The position numbers were made by a program, and so were the translations under genes. A DNA stretch of 64,000 nt from Candidatus Poribacteria bacterium (lineage in GTDB: Bacteria > Poribacteria > WGA-4E > PCPOR2b), in the NCBI GenBank assembly GCA_022822005.1, contig JAJECO010000008.1, positions 223,354 to 287,353 on the forward strand, given 5' to 3'. The stretch's first letter is position 1; each line of letters starts with the position of its first letter. This document shows positions 25,933-34,401 of this stretch, piece by piece. The notes below the pieces were generated by a model, which saw only the letters and a list, made by a program, of their open reading frames with translations, made no database searches and was not told where the DNA came from.

Positions 25933-26970
25933 CTAATTGGTTTGGCTGGCAAGACTCTCCTCAAAGGGAGGGTGGGCAATGCCTTTCTCTGTGATAATTG
26001 CGGTGATGAGGTGGGCGGGTGTGACATCAAAGGCGGGACTGTAGACTTTGATCCCTTCGGGTGCGGTTCTACTACCGAAGCCTTCCGTTACTTCTTCGGC
26101 GGCGCGCTGTTCAATCGGAATCAGGTCACCTGTTTTTAGGGAGAGATCAAGGGTTGAGGTTGGCGCGGCGACATAGAAAGGGAGGTCGTGTGCTTTTGCC
26201 AATATCGCAACGTTGTACGTTCCAATCTTATTCGCGGTGTCCCCGTTTGCGGCAATCCGATCGGCTCCAACAATGACGCACTGGATCTTTCCTTCCTTCA
26301 TAACCTGTGCCGCCATGTTGTCACAAATCAGGGTCACATCAATCCCCGCTTGCATTAGTTCCCACGCTGTCAATCGTGCACCTTGCAACAGTGGGCGGGT
26401 CTCGTCGGCGAAAACAGTGATGTTCTTTCCTGACTCGTGTGCGGAGAACATAACTGCAAGTGCCGTGCCGTAATCAGAGGTTGCGAGTCCTCCTGCATTG
26501 CAATGTGTCAAGATGCTATCACCGTTACTGATGAGGTCTAATCCGTGTTGGCCGATAGCGCGACATTTTTCCCGATCCTCTTCAATAATGCGCTGTGCTT
26601 CATTAAGCAGAACCTCTTTGAGCTGAGAGATCTCAAGGTCTTTGTACTTTTCTGCCGTTTGCTCAATGCGCTCCAGCGCCCAAAAGAGATTCACCGCGGT
26701 CGGACGTGAGGTTGCCAGATAATCCGTTACCTTTTTAAGCTCGGTCGCAAAATCAGGATAGCTGCTCGCCTTTGAGTTCCAAATTCCAAGCACCGCCCCC
26801 AACGCACCTGCAATGCCGATGGCGGGTGCTCCGCGAACCCTGAGTGATTTAATCGCCTCCCACACACTTTCGACATCGTCACAATAGATCTGCTTGAATT
26901 CATTCGGTAGCAGGGTTTGATCGATCAAGTGGATTCTACCATCAACCCATTCAATTGTCGGAATTGGCAT
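25933..26970 (-). CDS. mtnA: S-methyl-5-thioribose-1-phosphate isomerase
   Basis: 345 residues from ATG 26970, chosen because it has an AAGGGGAG site upstream and gives the standard MtnA start (PTIEWVDGRIHLIDQTLLP). Family motifs: VRGAPAIGIAG near 45-54, the catalytic Cys157 in ILTHCNAGGLAT, and the catalytic Asp in GADRIAANGDTANKIGTY. The enzyme isomerises 5-methylthioribose-1-phosphate to the ribulose form in methionine salvage; eIF2B-alpha-like relatives lack the cysteine. The start overlaps the 3' end of the pyrophosphatase-like gene by 20 bp, so the two are translationally coupled. No other salvage genes are adjacent; an exported MTA/SAH nucleosidase-like gene lies far away at 52299. Confidence 0.95.
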   Translation of the reverse strand: MPIPTIEWVDGRIHLIDQTLLPNEFKQIYCDDVESVWEAIKSLRVRGAPAIGIAGALGAVLGIWNSKASSYPDFATELKKVTDYLATSRPTAVNLFWALERIEQTAEKYKDLEISQLKEVLLNEAQRIIEEDREKCRAIGQHGLDLISNGDSILTHCNAGGLATSDYGTALAVMFSAHESGKNITVFADETRPLLQGARLTAWELMQAGIDVTLICDNMAAQVMKEGKIQCVIVGADRIAANGDTANKIGTYNVAILAKAHDLPFYVAAPTSTLDLSLKTGDLIPIEQRAAEEVTEGFGSRTAPEGIKVYSPAFDVTPAHLITAIITEKGIAHPPFEESLASQTN

Positions 26971-27598
26971 CTTCCGTCTCCCCTTGGTCGCCACTGTCTG
27001 CCTGTTCGGTGTCCTCTTCCGGTGTGCTGGTTTCCTCAAGGTCTTCGTCGAAACCTTCAGTCCCTTCGTCGTCTCCAGAATCGCTGTCTATTTCCGCTTC
27101 GGGGCTTCGGACCTTCGGGTCCGCCAGGTATACTTCGTGTGCCTTTTTGATTACTTCGACCGTCTCGGTATGATTTAACCAACCGGATAATTCAAAGTAG
27201 GGTTCGAAAAACTGGACGATTTTTTTTAGTAAGTTCACATCTAAATCAGAAATGTCCTTGACCGAAGTATAACGCTCATCGCCCAACATCACACAGATCA
27301 CGTGATGGTCTCTGTCTTTACGTTTTAGTACACCGATGGGTCGCGCTTCGCAGACGTAGCCGGGGTGACTCGCGTTAGTGGCAATTACCATTGCGTTCAA
27401 GAAGTGCCCATCTTCAGCAACTGTTTGTGGAATCCAACCGTATTCCGTTGGTACTGGCATGCTAAATTCGTATGCTAATCGAAATTTTCGGCTTTTTGCG
27501 TGGTATCTATATTTCTTCCTACTCCCCTTTGGTGCCTCGATAACAACATTTATAATTGAAGGTGCATGGCGTCCCAGAGAAATATCCCGCAAGTTCAT
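26951..27598 (-). CDS. Inorganic pyrophosphatase-like protein with degenerate active site and acidic tail
   Basis: 215 residues from ATG 27598, chosen for AAAGGAAGGG upstream. Residues 1-165 follow the soluble family I pyrophosphatase: VVIEAPKGSRKKYRY, TEYGWIPQTV, RPIGVLKRKD, VKDISDL, FFEPYFEL. Compared with the E. coli enzyme from memory, Glu20 and Lys29 are kept, but the DxDPxD centre reads D63-G-H65-F-L-N68, so the equivalents of Asp67 and Asp70 are lost, Glu31 is Arg and Arg43 seems absent. A tail from about 167 is almost all acidic and polar with no basic residue. Loss of the general base and a metal ligand argues against normal catalysis; it may bind a phosphate compound or be a pseudoenzyme (inference). 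It is the first gene of a two-gene unit with mtnA. Confidence 0.8.
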   Translation of the reverse strand: MNLRDISLGRHAPSIINVVIEAPKGSRKKYRYHAKSRKFRLAYEFSMPVPTEYGWIPQTVAEDGHFLNAMVIATNASHPGYVCEARPIGVLKRKDRDHHVICVMLGDERYTSVKDISDLDVNLLKKIVQFFEPYFELSGWLNHTETVEVIKKAHEVYLADPKVRSPEAEIDSDSGDDEGTEGFDEDLEETSTPEEDTEQADSGDQGETEDANSDN

Positions 27599-27647
27599 TC
27601 TTGTTCCCTTCCTTTGAGTGTATCCCCACAAGGAAAAATGGGGAGTG

Positions 27648-27666
27648 GTTAACGGCAGCCGCTAAC
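27648..27666. promoter_or_regulatory. Imperfect 19-base palindrome in the ppa-like leader
   Basis: GTTAACGGCAGCCGCTAAC: eight of nine base pairs match around a central A (27657). It lies 50 bases upstream of the ppa-like start, so it could be an operator or an mRNA hairpin. Confidence 0.35.
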
Positions 27667-27853
27667 GCCAGGAATTCACAGGAGGTAATGCAGGCCCCCA
27701 TAATTCAGAGGACAGGAATGAACGATCCTACCCTCACCATCTATAGAACAGGACAAATTGTAGTGTAATTCATTAATTCAATCCTGAGAATGCGGTAGTG
27801 TTTATATCAAGGCAATTCAAGCAACAGTATTTTGAAAAACCGATATTTTGCCC

Positions 27854-27882
27854 ATTATAGCACACATCACATAACCTTGCAA
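27854..27882 (-). promoter_or_regulatory. Promoter of the ppa-like - mtnA unit (extended -10)
   Basis: Minus strand TTGCAA (27882-27877), 17-base spacer, TATAAT (27859-27854) preceded by TGC (TGnTATAAT). The start site would be near 27847, giving a long leader of about 250 bases before the ppa-like ATG. Confidence 0.65.
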
Positions 27883-27944
27883 CGGAAAAAATGGTCAATT
27901 ATGATTTCTCATCTAACCAATACCCCACGTCTAAATCCAAAGGT

Positions 27945-27973
27945 TTGTTTTCAAACCTGAGTTGGGGTATAAT
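27945..27973 (+). promoter_or_regulatory. Promoter of the LRR protein gene
   Basis: TTGTTT (27945-27950), 17-base spacer, TATAAT (27968-27973). It lies inside the longest frame leading into the LRR gene, so transcription starts near 27980 and translation most likely at ATG 28041. Confidence 0.65.
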
Positions 27974-28040
27974 ATCTTATCTGCTGAACAAGTTGCTTGC
28001 GATTTTATACCGCTTCTACTTCCGAAATAACTCAGATGAA

Positions 28041-29180
28041 ATGTCTGTACTCCGTGCATTCTTATTGATTTTTATATTTGGCTCACAAGCGGCTTTGAGT
28101 CCCAGTGCAGCCGGTGTAGTAGTGAATATTCCTGATGCAAACTTGGAAGATGTGCTTCGAACAAAGTTAGGTATTCCTTCCGATCCACTCACTGATACCG
28201 ACTTAGCCACACTTACACATCTCTCGGCGATACACACAGAAATCGCCAATCTGTCTGGATTGGAGCATTGTAAAGATCTGGTACATCTGAGCCTGATTGG
28301 CATAAAGATCACAGATATTCGTCCAGTCACAAAGTTAACGAACCTACAGTGGCTTGATCTTGGCAACAATCAAGTCAGTGATATTAACCCGCTCGCAGGG
28401 TTAGAGAACCTGCGATGGCTCGACTTGAACAATAATCAGATTAGTAATATTCAGGCACTCGCAGAGTTGGTAAGTCTGGAACGGCTCGACCTAAATAATA
28501 ACCAACTCCGCGATATTCAACCGCTCGCAGGGTTGATAAATCTGGAACGCCTTTATCTGAATAATAACCAGATTCAAGATATACGTCCGCTGGCAGGGTT
28601 GACCAACTTGCAGAGTCTGGATCTACCGAAGAATCAGATTCGTGATATTCAGCCATTAGGGGAGTTAGAAAACCTCAAATGGCTTTATCTGGATGAGAAT
28701 CAGATTCACGACATAAGTCCCATTGCAAAGTTAGCAAATTTAGAGAGACTGTACCTGGAAGCCAATCACATTCGCGATGTGAGACCGCTTGCCGGACTGA
28801 AAAAGCTGTTTCGGCTTAATCTGAATGAAAATCAGATCGACGACATTCGTCCATTTGCAGAATTGGCAAGCCTTGAACGGCTTGAGCTAACGGAAAACCA
28901 AATCCACGATATAACTCCCCTTGCTGGACTAAAAAATCTGAAATGGTTTTATATCGCAAGAAATCGGATTAACAATGTAAGCTCGCTCACAAAACTGGTA
29001 AGTTTATATGAGCTCCACCTGAGCGGGAATCAAATTCACGATATTCTCCCTTTGGTCAACAACCCGGGTCTTGGACAAGGTGATATTGTTTCCGTGGAAT
29101 CCAATCCCTTGAATGAAGACTCTATCAAATATCACATTCATGTACTAAGAGCGCGGGGTGTCCATCTTTCTATGGATTAA
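28041..29180 (+). CDS. Secreted leucine-rich repeat protein (internalin/SDS22-type)
   Basis: 379 residues from ATG 28041. This start gives a proper signal peptide (LRAFLLIFIFGSQAALSPSAAG) and lies downstream of the promoter at 27968; the longer frame from 27891 has neither property. After a short cap (VVVNIPDANLEDVLRTKLG) there are about twelve 22-residue SDS22-like repeats of the form LxxLxNLxxLxLxxNQIxDIxPL, then a C-terminal cap. LRRs of this kind mediate protein binding at the cell surface and belong to the eukaryote-like proteins common in host-associated bacteria. No anchor or sorting tail is seen at the C terminus, so it may be released or periplasmic. The ribosome site is weak. Confidence 0.85.
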   Translation: MSVLRAFLLIFIFGSQAALSPSAAGVVVNIPDANLEDVLRTKLGIPSDPLTDTDLATLTHLSAIHTEIANLSGLEHCKDLVHLSLIGIKITDIRPVTKLTNLQWLDLGNNQVSDINPLAGLENLRWLDLNNNQISNIQALAELVSLERLDLNNNQLRDIQPLAGLINLERLYLNNNQIQDIRPLAGLTNLQSLDLPKNQIRDIQPLGELENLKWLYLDENQIHDISPIAKLANLERLYLEANHIRDVRPLAGLKKLFRLNLNENQIDDIRPFAELASLERLELTENQIHDITPLAGLKNLKWFYIARNRINNVSSLTKLVSLYELHLSGNQIHDILPLVNNPGLGQGDIVSVESNPLNEDSIKYHIHVLRARGVHLSMD

Positions 29181-29225
29181 CCTAACGCGATACTAAACGA
29201 CTGAAAATAGTTCGGAGGTTACAAT

Positions 29226-30374
29226 ATGGCTCACGATCTGCTAATCAAAGGCGGGACACTGATTGATCCTGCACAGAATATTCACGCAAACAAAGATATC
29301 GCATTTTCAAATGGCGTTGTCGCTGAAGTCGGTGATGACCTGTCAAAGACGGACGCACTTGAGGTATTGGATGCCAGTGGATGCCTTGTGACACCGGGCA
29401 TGATTGATCTGCACGTTCATGTGTTCTATGGGGTCAGTCATTTTGGTATAGAACCGGACCCGACTTGCGTGGCAAAAGGAGCAACAACGGTTGTTGATGC
29501 CGGTTCAGCAGGTGCTGATATTTTTCCCGGCTTTCGGAAGTATGTGATCGATGTGAGCGAAACGCGCATCTTGGCACAAATCAACATATCGTCGCAGGGG
29601 ATGCTGACCCAAGAAATTGGTGAGTTCGAGATTCCTGAGTACGCCGATGTGGACAAAGCCTGCGCAATGATCGAAAAGCACCGCGATGTAATCTTGGGGG
29701 TGAAGGTCCGGTTGACAAAGCATAGCATTGTCAGCGAGCGGTCGGGGATGATTCCACTGCATCATGCACGTGAAGCGGCGGATGCAGCGGGTTTGCCCAT
29801 CATGGTGCACCCACAAGATGCTTGGTGCGATTCGATAGATGATATCTTAGCAGTTATGGGTGAGCGGGATATCCTGACTCACTGCTTCCACGGGAGTAAA
29901 TGTGGTATCTTGGATGACGACGGGAAGGTACGTAAGTCGGTGCATGAGGCAATGGAGCGTGGCGTTGTCTTTGATGTGGGTCACGGTGCCGGGTCTTTCT
30001 CGTGGGACACTGTTGAAACTGCGATGAGTCAAGGTGTTGCGCCACAAACAATCTCATCAGATCTGCACATTTACAACGTGAACGGTCCCGTCTACGACTT
30101 GGCGAATGTTGTAACAAAATTCCTCAATCTCGGTATGCCGCTCGACGATGCCATCGCGAAAGTTACTTCGGTGCCGGCAGCGGTAATCCTGATGTCCGAC
30201 AGAATCGGCACATTGGCACCCGGTGCTTGGGGCGACGCGATCATCTCCGAACTGCGCGAAGGCGAATTCCAATTGGCGGATTCACGTGGCGAAACCCGTA
30301 TCGGCAGGCATAACTTTGTGCCGGTTACAGTTGTAAAAGGTGGGCGGGTATATCGGCAAGGTCGCAAGGGATAA
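29226..30374 (+). CDS. Amidohydrolase/deacetylase family metalloenzyme
   Basis: 382 residues, cytoplasmic, preceded by CGGAGGT at ideal distance. Amidohydrolase-superfamily features in order: MIDLHVHVF (HxH metal site), the likely carbamylated lysine in LGVKVRLTKH, MVHPQDAW and LTHCFHGSKC (metal histidines), and the catalytic Asp in TISSDLHIYN. It is most like the EF_0837/AHA_3915 amidohydrolase/deacetylase group related to dihydroorotase and D-aminoacylase, which hydrolyse N-acyl or cyclic amide substrates; the true substrate is unknown. The next gene on the same strand (UbiD) begins 86 bp later. Confidence 0.85.
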   Translation: MAHDLLIKGGTLIDPAQNIHANKDIAFSNGVVAEVGDDLSKTDALEVLDASGCLVTPGMIDLHVHVFYGVSHFGIEPDPTCVAKGATTVVDAGSAGADIFPGFRKYVIDVSETRILAQINISSQGMLTQEIGEFEIPEYADVDKACAMIEKHRDVILGVKVRLTKHSIVSERSGMIPLHHAREAADAAGLPIMVHPQDAWCDSIDDILAVMGERDILTHCFHGSKCGILDDDGKVRKSVHEAMERGVVFDVGHGAGSFSWDTVETAMSQGVAPQTISSDLHIYNVNGPVYDLANVVTKFLNLGMPLDDAIAKVTSVPAAVILMSDRIGTLAPGAWGDAIISELREGEFQLADSRGETRIGRHNFVPVTVVKGGRVYRQGRKG

Positions 30375-30459
30375 CGACCTTCAGCCACGCATCCCGAAAC
30401 CAGCCGGGAAGAATAGATGCAACCTTCCCAACCCTAACGTTCATTTCGCAAGGTGAAAA

Positions 30460-31908
30460 ATGGCATATTCCAGTCTGACAGATTTTGTAAAGGAGTTAGA
30501 AAAAGCGGGCGAATTAAAGCGAATCAAAGCCGAAGTCTCGCCGGATCTTGAGATTACACAGATCACGGATCGGGTGAGTAAGGCTGAGGGACCCGCACTA
30601 CTGTTCGAAAAAGTCGAGGGCAGCGACATGCCGCTGCTGATCAACGCGTTTGGTTCCTACAAGCGGATGGCGATGGCACTTGGTGTCGAAGATATGAACG
30701 AAATCGCTGATGAGATTAAAGACATGATTCAGCTCGGTCCCCCAGAGTCGCTGCTCGACAAGGTAAAACTCCTCGGCATTCTGAGCAAACTGACGAAATT
30801 TCCGCCCAAGACGGTGAAGCGCGGTGCATGTCAGGAGGTGGTTTTGACTGATGAGCAGATTTCGTTAGACCGCATTCCGCTCATCAAATGTTGGCCCCTG
30901 GATGCGGACAAATATATTACCCTGCCACAGGTTTTCACGCATAGCCTGAAAACCGGTCAACGCAATGTCGGCACGTATCGGCTGCAGAAACTCGATGAAC
31001 GGACACTGGCGATGCACTGGCAGATCCATCATGACGGCGCCGGACACCACCGCGAATACCGTGAGGCAAGTGAACGGATGCCGGTTGCTGTCGCTATCGG
31101 CGGCGACCCTGTCATGTCCTATATCGGGACGGCACCGCTTCCAAGCGGTATTGATGAACTCCTGTTTGCAGGATTTCTTCGTAAAGACAATGTACCGATG
31201 GTCCCGTGTAAAACAATCGATATGTCAGTCCCCGCAGATGCCGACATCGTGATTGAGGGATACATCGACCCGGACGAAACCTGTATTGAAGGTCCCTTCG
31301 GCGATCACACCGGCTACTACTCCCTTGCAGACGAATATCCTGTCTTTCACATCACGGCTATCACACATCGTAAGCGTCCCATCTATCAGACAATTATTGT
31401 CGGCAAACCGCCGATGGAGGACTGCTACATGGGCAAGGCAACAGAGCGAATCTTCATGCCACTGATTAAGACACAGCTGCCAGAATTAGTCGATATGAAC
31501 CTACCGCTTTTCGGTGTATTCCACAACTTCGCTCTGATTTCTATCGACAAACGCTACCCTTACCATGCAAAGAAGATTATGCATAGCCTCTGGGGACTCG
31601 GTCAGCTGATGTTCAGCAAGATCATCATTGTTGTTGACAAAGATGTTGATGTGCAGAATGTCGATGAAGTGCTTTTCCGCGTTGGCAGCAATGTCGATCC
31701 AAAACGGGATGTCACTATCGTTGAGGGACCTGTTGATGTGCTTGATCACGCCGCACCGTTGATGGGGGCGGGATCGAAGATGGGGATTGATGCAACGACC
31801 AAATGGAGCGAAGAGGGTTATCAGCGGGAGTGGCCCGATGAGATTACGATGTCTCAGGAAATCATCGATCTGGTGGAGCAGCGGTGGAAGAAGTACGGGA
31901 TTGAGTGA
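30460..31908 (+). CDS. UbiD family decarboxylase
   Basis: 482 residues with AAGGTGA just upstream. The family pattern is complete: N-terminal FVKELEKAGELKRI, central VGTYRLQKLDERTLAMHW and IEGPFGDHTGYYS (conserved Glu/Arg region that holds prenylated FMN), and QTIIVGKPPMEDCYMGKA. These enzymes need prenyl-FMN made by a UbiX partner, which is not in the window. Members decarboxylate aromatic or alpha,beta-unsaturated acids, including UbiD and MqnL-type steps in quinone synthesis; with catabolic neighbours on both sides an aromatic-acid substrate is equally possible. Confidence 0.9.
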   Translation: MAYSSLTDFVKELEKAGELKRIKAEVSPDLEITQITDRVSKAEGPALLFEKVEGSDMPLLINAFGSYKRMAMALGVEDMNEIADEIKDMIQLGPPESLLDKVKLLGILSKLTKFPPKTVKRGACQEVVLTDEQISLDRIPLIKCWPLDADKYITLPQVFTHSLKTGQRNVGTYRLQKLDERTLAMHWQIHHDGAGHHREYREASERMPVAVAIGGDPVMSYIGTAPLPSGIDELLFAGFLRKDNVPMVPCKTIDMSVPADADIVIEGYIDPDETCIEGPFGDHTGYYSLADEYPVFHITAITHRKRPIYQTIIVGKPPMEDCYMGKATERIFMPLIKTQLPELVDMNLPLFGVFHNFALISIDKRYPYHAKKIMHSLWGLGQLMFSKIIIVVDKDVDVQNVDEVLFRVGSNVDPKRDVTIVEGPVDVLDHAAPLMGAGSKMGIDATTKWSEEGYQREWPDEITMSQEIIDLVEQRWKKYGIE

Positions 31909-31976
31909 ACTGCCAAACTCTGATAAGGATCGTTGCGAGAGAATAGGTTTTACACCTCAAAAATGGAGGAAGAGAG

Positions 31977-33056
31977 ATGAAAACTTATCGTGCTGCTGTC
32001 ATCGGCTGTAGCCGAATGGGCGCATTTATTGACAATGAAGTTCCGGATTATCAGGCGATTCGGTTGCCATATTCACACGCAGCGGGCTTTTATGAGGAAG
32101 AACGGGTAGACCTCGTCGCTTGCTCGGATCTGCGTCCAGATGTAATGGAGGTTTTCGGAGAACGGTACGATGTGCCGAAAGAGCGGCAATACACTGACTA
32201 CCGGGACCTTATTGCCAACGAGGACTTAGACATCGTGAGCGTAGCTACGCAACCGGAGCACCGCGCCGAAGTTGTCATCTACGCTGTGGACCACGGGGTC
32301 AAGGCGATTTACGCAGAAAAGGCGATGGCGGCTTCTATGGACGAGGCAGACGCAATGGTGGAAGCGGTGGAGCGTAACGGTGCTTTCTTCAACTTGGGAA
32401 CAAATCGTCGTTGGGACACCGGCTTCGACAAAATGAAGGAGGTTATCGACAGCGGCGAATTGGGGGCACTCAAGACGCTAATCATCTACGGCAATCATTC
32501 ACTCTTTAACGGTTCCAGTCATCAGTTCGATCTAATCCTACGTCTAAACAGTGACCGCCGCGCCCTATGGGCGTCCGCACATATCACCAATGACGACAGT
32601 ATCTTCGATGGCGATATTGTTCGGGAAGATCCGGATGGCCAGGGCATGATCCAATTTGAAAATGGTGTCACGGCGCACGCGCTTCTTTCCCCACGTGGCA
32701 GCGAGTGGGAGGCAATTTGTGATAGTGGAACGGTGACGTGCTGGAATAACGGCTGGCAGTGGCATATCCGGCGGCAAGCTGATGTTCCGGGGTGGCGCGG
32801 TTGTTTTGTGCCGGAGACTTTCCCAGAATTTGAGCGCAGCAGTAGCACGGCGAATCTGATCAAGGACTTGGTTCATTCACTCGACACCGGTGAGCCGTCA
32901 CGCTGCGGTGTACGCGTGGCACATGCCAGCACGGAACTAATCTTTGCATTTATGGAATCCCATTTGCGGAATGGGGCGAGGGTTCAGTTACCGCTGAAGG
33001 GATCGAAGCTGCGGTTGGAGAGGGATCGTGCACCGAGGCAGCCGAGGTTCCAGTAG
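31977..33056 (+). CDS. Gfo/Idh/MocA family oxidoreductase
   Basis: 359 residues with a strong GGAGGAAGAG site. The N-terminal Rossmann domain begins YRAAVIGCSRMGAFID, followed by VDLVACSDLRPD, IVSVATQPEHRAEVV and the family lysine region VKAIYAEKAMAASM (normally EKP). These enzymes use NAD(P) to oxidise or reduce sugars, inositols and related polyols; the substrate cannot be told from sequence. It lies 68 bp downstream of ubiD on the same strand. Confidence 0.88.
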   Translation: MKTYRAAVIGCSRMGAFIDNEVPDYQAIRLPYSHAAGFYEEERVDLVACSDLRPDVMEVFGERYDVPKERQYTDYRDLIANEDLDIVSVATQPEHRAEVVIYAVDHGVKAIYAEKAMAASMDEADAMVEAVERNGAFFNLGTNRRWDTGFDKMKEVIDSGELGALKTLIIYGNHSLFNGSSHQFDLILRLNSDRRALWASAHITNDDSIFDGDIVREDPDGQGMIQFENGVTAHALLSPRGSEWEAICDSGTVTCWNNGWQWHIRRQADVPGWRGCFVPETFPEFERSSSTANLIKDLVHSLDTGEPSRCGVRVAHASTELIFAFMESHLRNGARVQLPLKGSKLRLERDRAPRQPRFQ

Positions 33057-33128
33057 AGAGATGAGGGAAGTCTTCCCAAACTGTGTATACGCCTCAATGA
33101 ATTACCCCCAATCAACAGGATAATGTCC

Positions 33129-33157
33129 TTGAGTTTGCCGTAGTGCAATGCTATAAT
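33129..33157 (+). promoter_or_regulatory. Promoter of the Ldh-family dehydrogenase gene
   Basis: TTGAGT (33129-33134), 17-base spacer, TATAAT (33152-33157), 58 bases before ATG 33216, indicating a new transcription unit after the Gfo/Idh gene. Confidence 0.7.
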
Positions 33158-33215
33158 GACGAGATAGTTGCGATTACCAGAAAATCGTAAAAAAGTATGA
33201 ATAGGGAGGGCTTTT

Positions 33216-34262
33216 ATGCCTACAGTTAATCATGAGGTTTTAAGGAAATTTGTTTATGATATGTATATCGGCGCCGGCGGCGTTGAGGAAGATGCCCGTA
33301 TAGTCAGCAATCATGTAGTAGATTCCAATTTGATGGGGCACGATTCGCACGGCGTGATTAACGCACCCAACTACGCAGGTGGTATGAGCGGCGGTGCATC
33401 GACAGATAAGATGGAAATTGTCCGTGAGACGCCTGCAACGGCGGTGATAAACGCTAACGGCGGACTCGGCATGGTAATCGCTCAGAAGGCGATGGAGATG
33501 GCAGTCGAAAAAGCGAAAAACCGTACATTCGGCGGGGTTGGACTCCACCGTTGTGGTCACGCTGGACGGATGGGAACTTATCCTACAATTGCCGCAAAAG
33601 AGGGGATGATCGGGCTTGTCTTCCTGAATGGTGGTGGACGATTTATGCATCCCTTTGGCGGTACATCCCGAAGGCTTCCACCCAACCCGATTGCAATCGC
33701 AGTCCCACGCAAACATGGGGAACCGTTGATGCTCGACATGACATTGAGTGTTGTTGCAGGCGGGAAGATATTAGTCAAACGCGCTCGCGACGAAGAGATG
33801 CCGGAAGGCTGGATGATCGATTCGGAAGGTAAGACGGTCACGGATCCGAACGCTTTCATAGATCGCCATGACGATACAGCGGTGATGCCGGTAGGCGGCT
33901 TTCAGTTCGGACACAAGGGTTTCGGCTTAGGGTTTATGATTGACGCCATCGCTGGCGGGCTTTCGTGGGCAGGTTGTAGTCGTCAGGAACCCACCCGCGG
34001 TGCAAGTGGAATTGTGATGATCGCTATCAAAATTCAGGATTTCATTGATCTCGATGTGTATCAAGAGGAGATCGAGTATCTTACAGAGTGGATCAAGTCC
34101 TCTGAAAAACTACCCGGTGTCGATGAGGTATTCGCTCCCGGCGAGTTTGAGGAACGGAGTCGCGAAGAACGGATGAGAGACGGTATCCCAATCGAAGATA
34201 AGACGTGGGATCGATTGGTCGAAGCAGCTGCGTCCCATGGCGTCTCTGCACCAGAAGTATAG
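33216..34262 (+). CDS. Ldh-family (type 2 malate/lactate/ureidoglycolate) dehydrogenase
   Basis: 348 residues preceded by AGGGAGGG. Diagnostic motifs of the non-Rossmann malate/L-lactate dehydrogenase family: SNLMGHDSHGV with the catalytic His, LHRCGHAGRMGTYP, PIAIAVPRKHGEPLMLDMTL and the glycine-rich QFGHKGFGLGFMIDA. The family reduces 2-oxoacids with NAD(P)H (lactate, malate, ureidoglycolate, sulfolactate and others). It has its own promoter (33129) and a hairpin follows the stop codon. Confidence 0.9.
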   Translation: MPTVNHEVLRKFVYDMYIGAGGVEEDARIVSNHVVDSNLMGHDSHGVINAPNYAGGMSGGASTDKMEIVRETPATAVINANGGLGMVIAQKAMEMAVEKAKNRTFGGVGLHRCGHAGRMGTYPTIAAKEGMIGLVFLNGGGRFMHPFGGTSRRLPPNPIAIAVPRKHGEPLMLDMTLSVVAGGKILVKRARDEEMPEGWMIDSEGKTVTDPNAFIDRHDDTAVMPVGGFQFGHKGFGLGFMIDAIAGGLSWAGCSRQEPTRGASGIVMIAIKIQDFIDLDVYQEEIEYLTEWIKSSEKLPGVDEVFAPGEFEERSREERMRDGIPIEDKTWDRLVEAAASHGVSAPEV

Positions 34263-34290
34263 AGGTGTCGTAGACTTCACCTGTAGTTGA

Positions 34291-34319
34291 CCTTGCGGAA
34301 GTTCTAAACTTTCGCAAGG
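34291..34319 (+). terminator. Strong hairpin downstream of the Ldh-family gene
   Basis: Arms of 13 bases (34291-34303 and 34307-34319) pair with one mismatch around a CTA loop. No T-tract follows, so it may act as an mRNA 3' end stabiliser or rho-linked terminator rather than a classical intrinsic terminator. Confidence 0.45.
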
Positions 34320-34401
34320 GACAAACGCATTTCTGTTGGTAGATATCAGATCCCAGAGGCAATTGGCCAGTGTTTGGGCAAGATCAGTTGGACGAGAAAA
34401 G

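Larger units (their letters stand above)
27599..28040 (+). other. Divergent intergenic region between ppa-like/mtnA unit and LRR gene
   Basis: 442 bp without a supported gene. It holds two sigma70-type promoters pointing apart (minus at 27854-27882, plus at 27945-27973), a roughly 250-base leader for the ppa-like gene, a palindrome at 27648 and a C4/G4 hairpin (TCCCC at about 27622, GGGGA at about 27640). A longer reading frame from 27891 into the LRR gene is not favoured because the plus promoter lies inside it. Confidence 0.6.

Noticed and set aside
27891..28040. N-terminal extension of the LRR protein by 50 residues
   Set aside because: A good promoter lies within it, no ribosome site precedes it, and it hides the signal peptide that starts at 28041.
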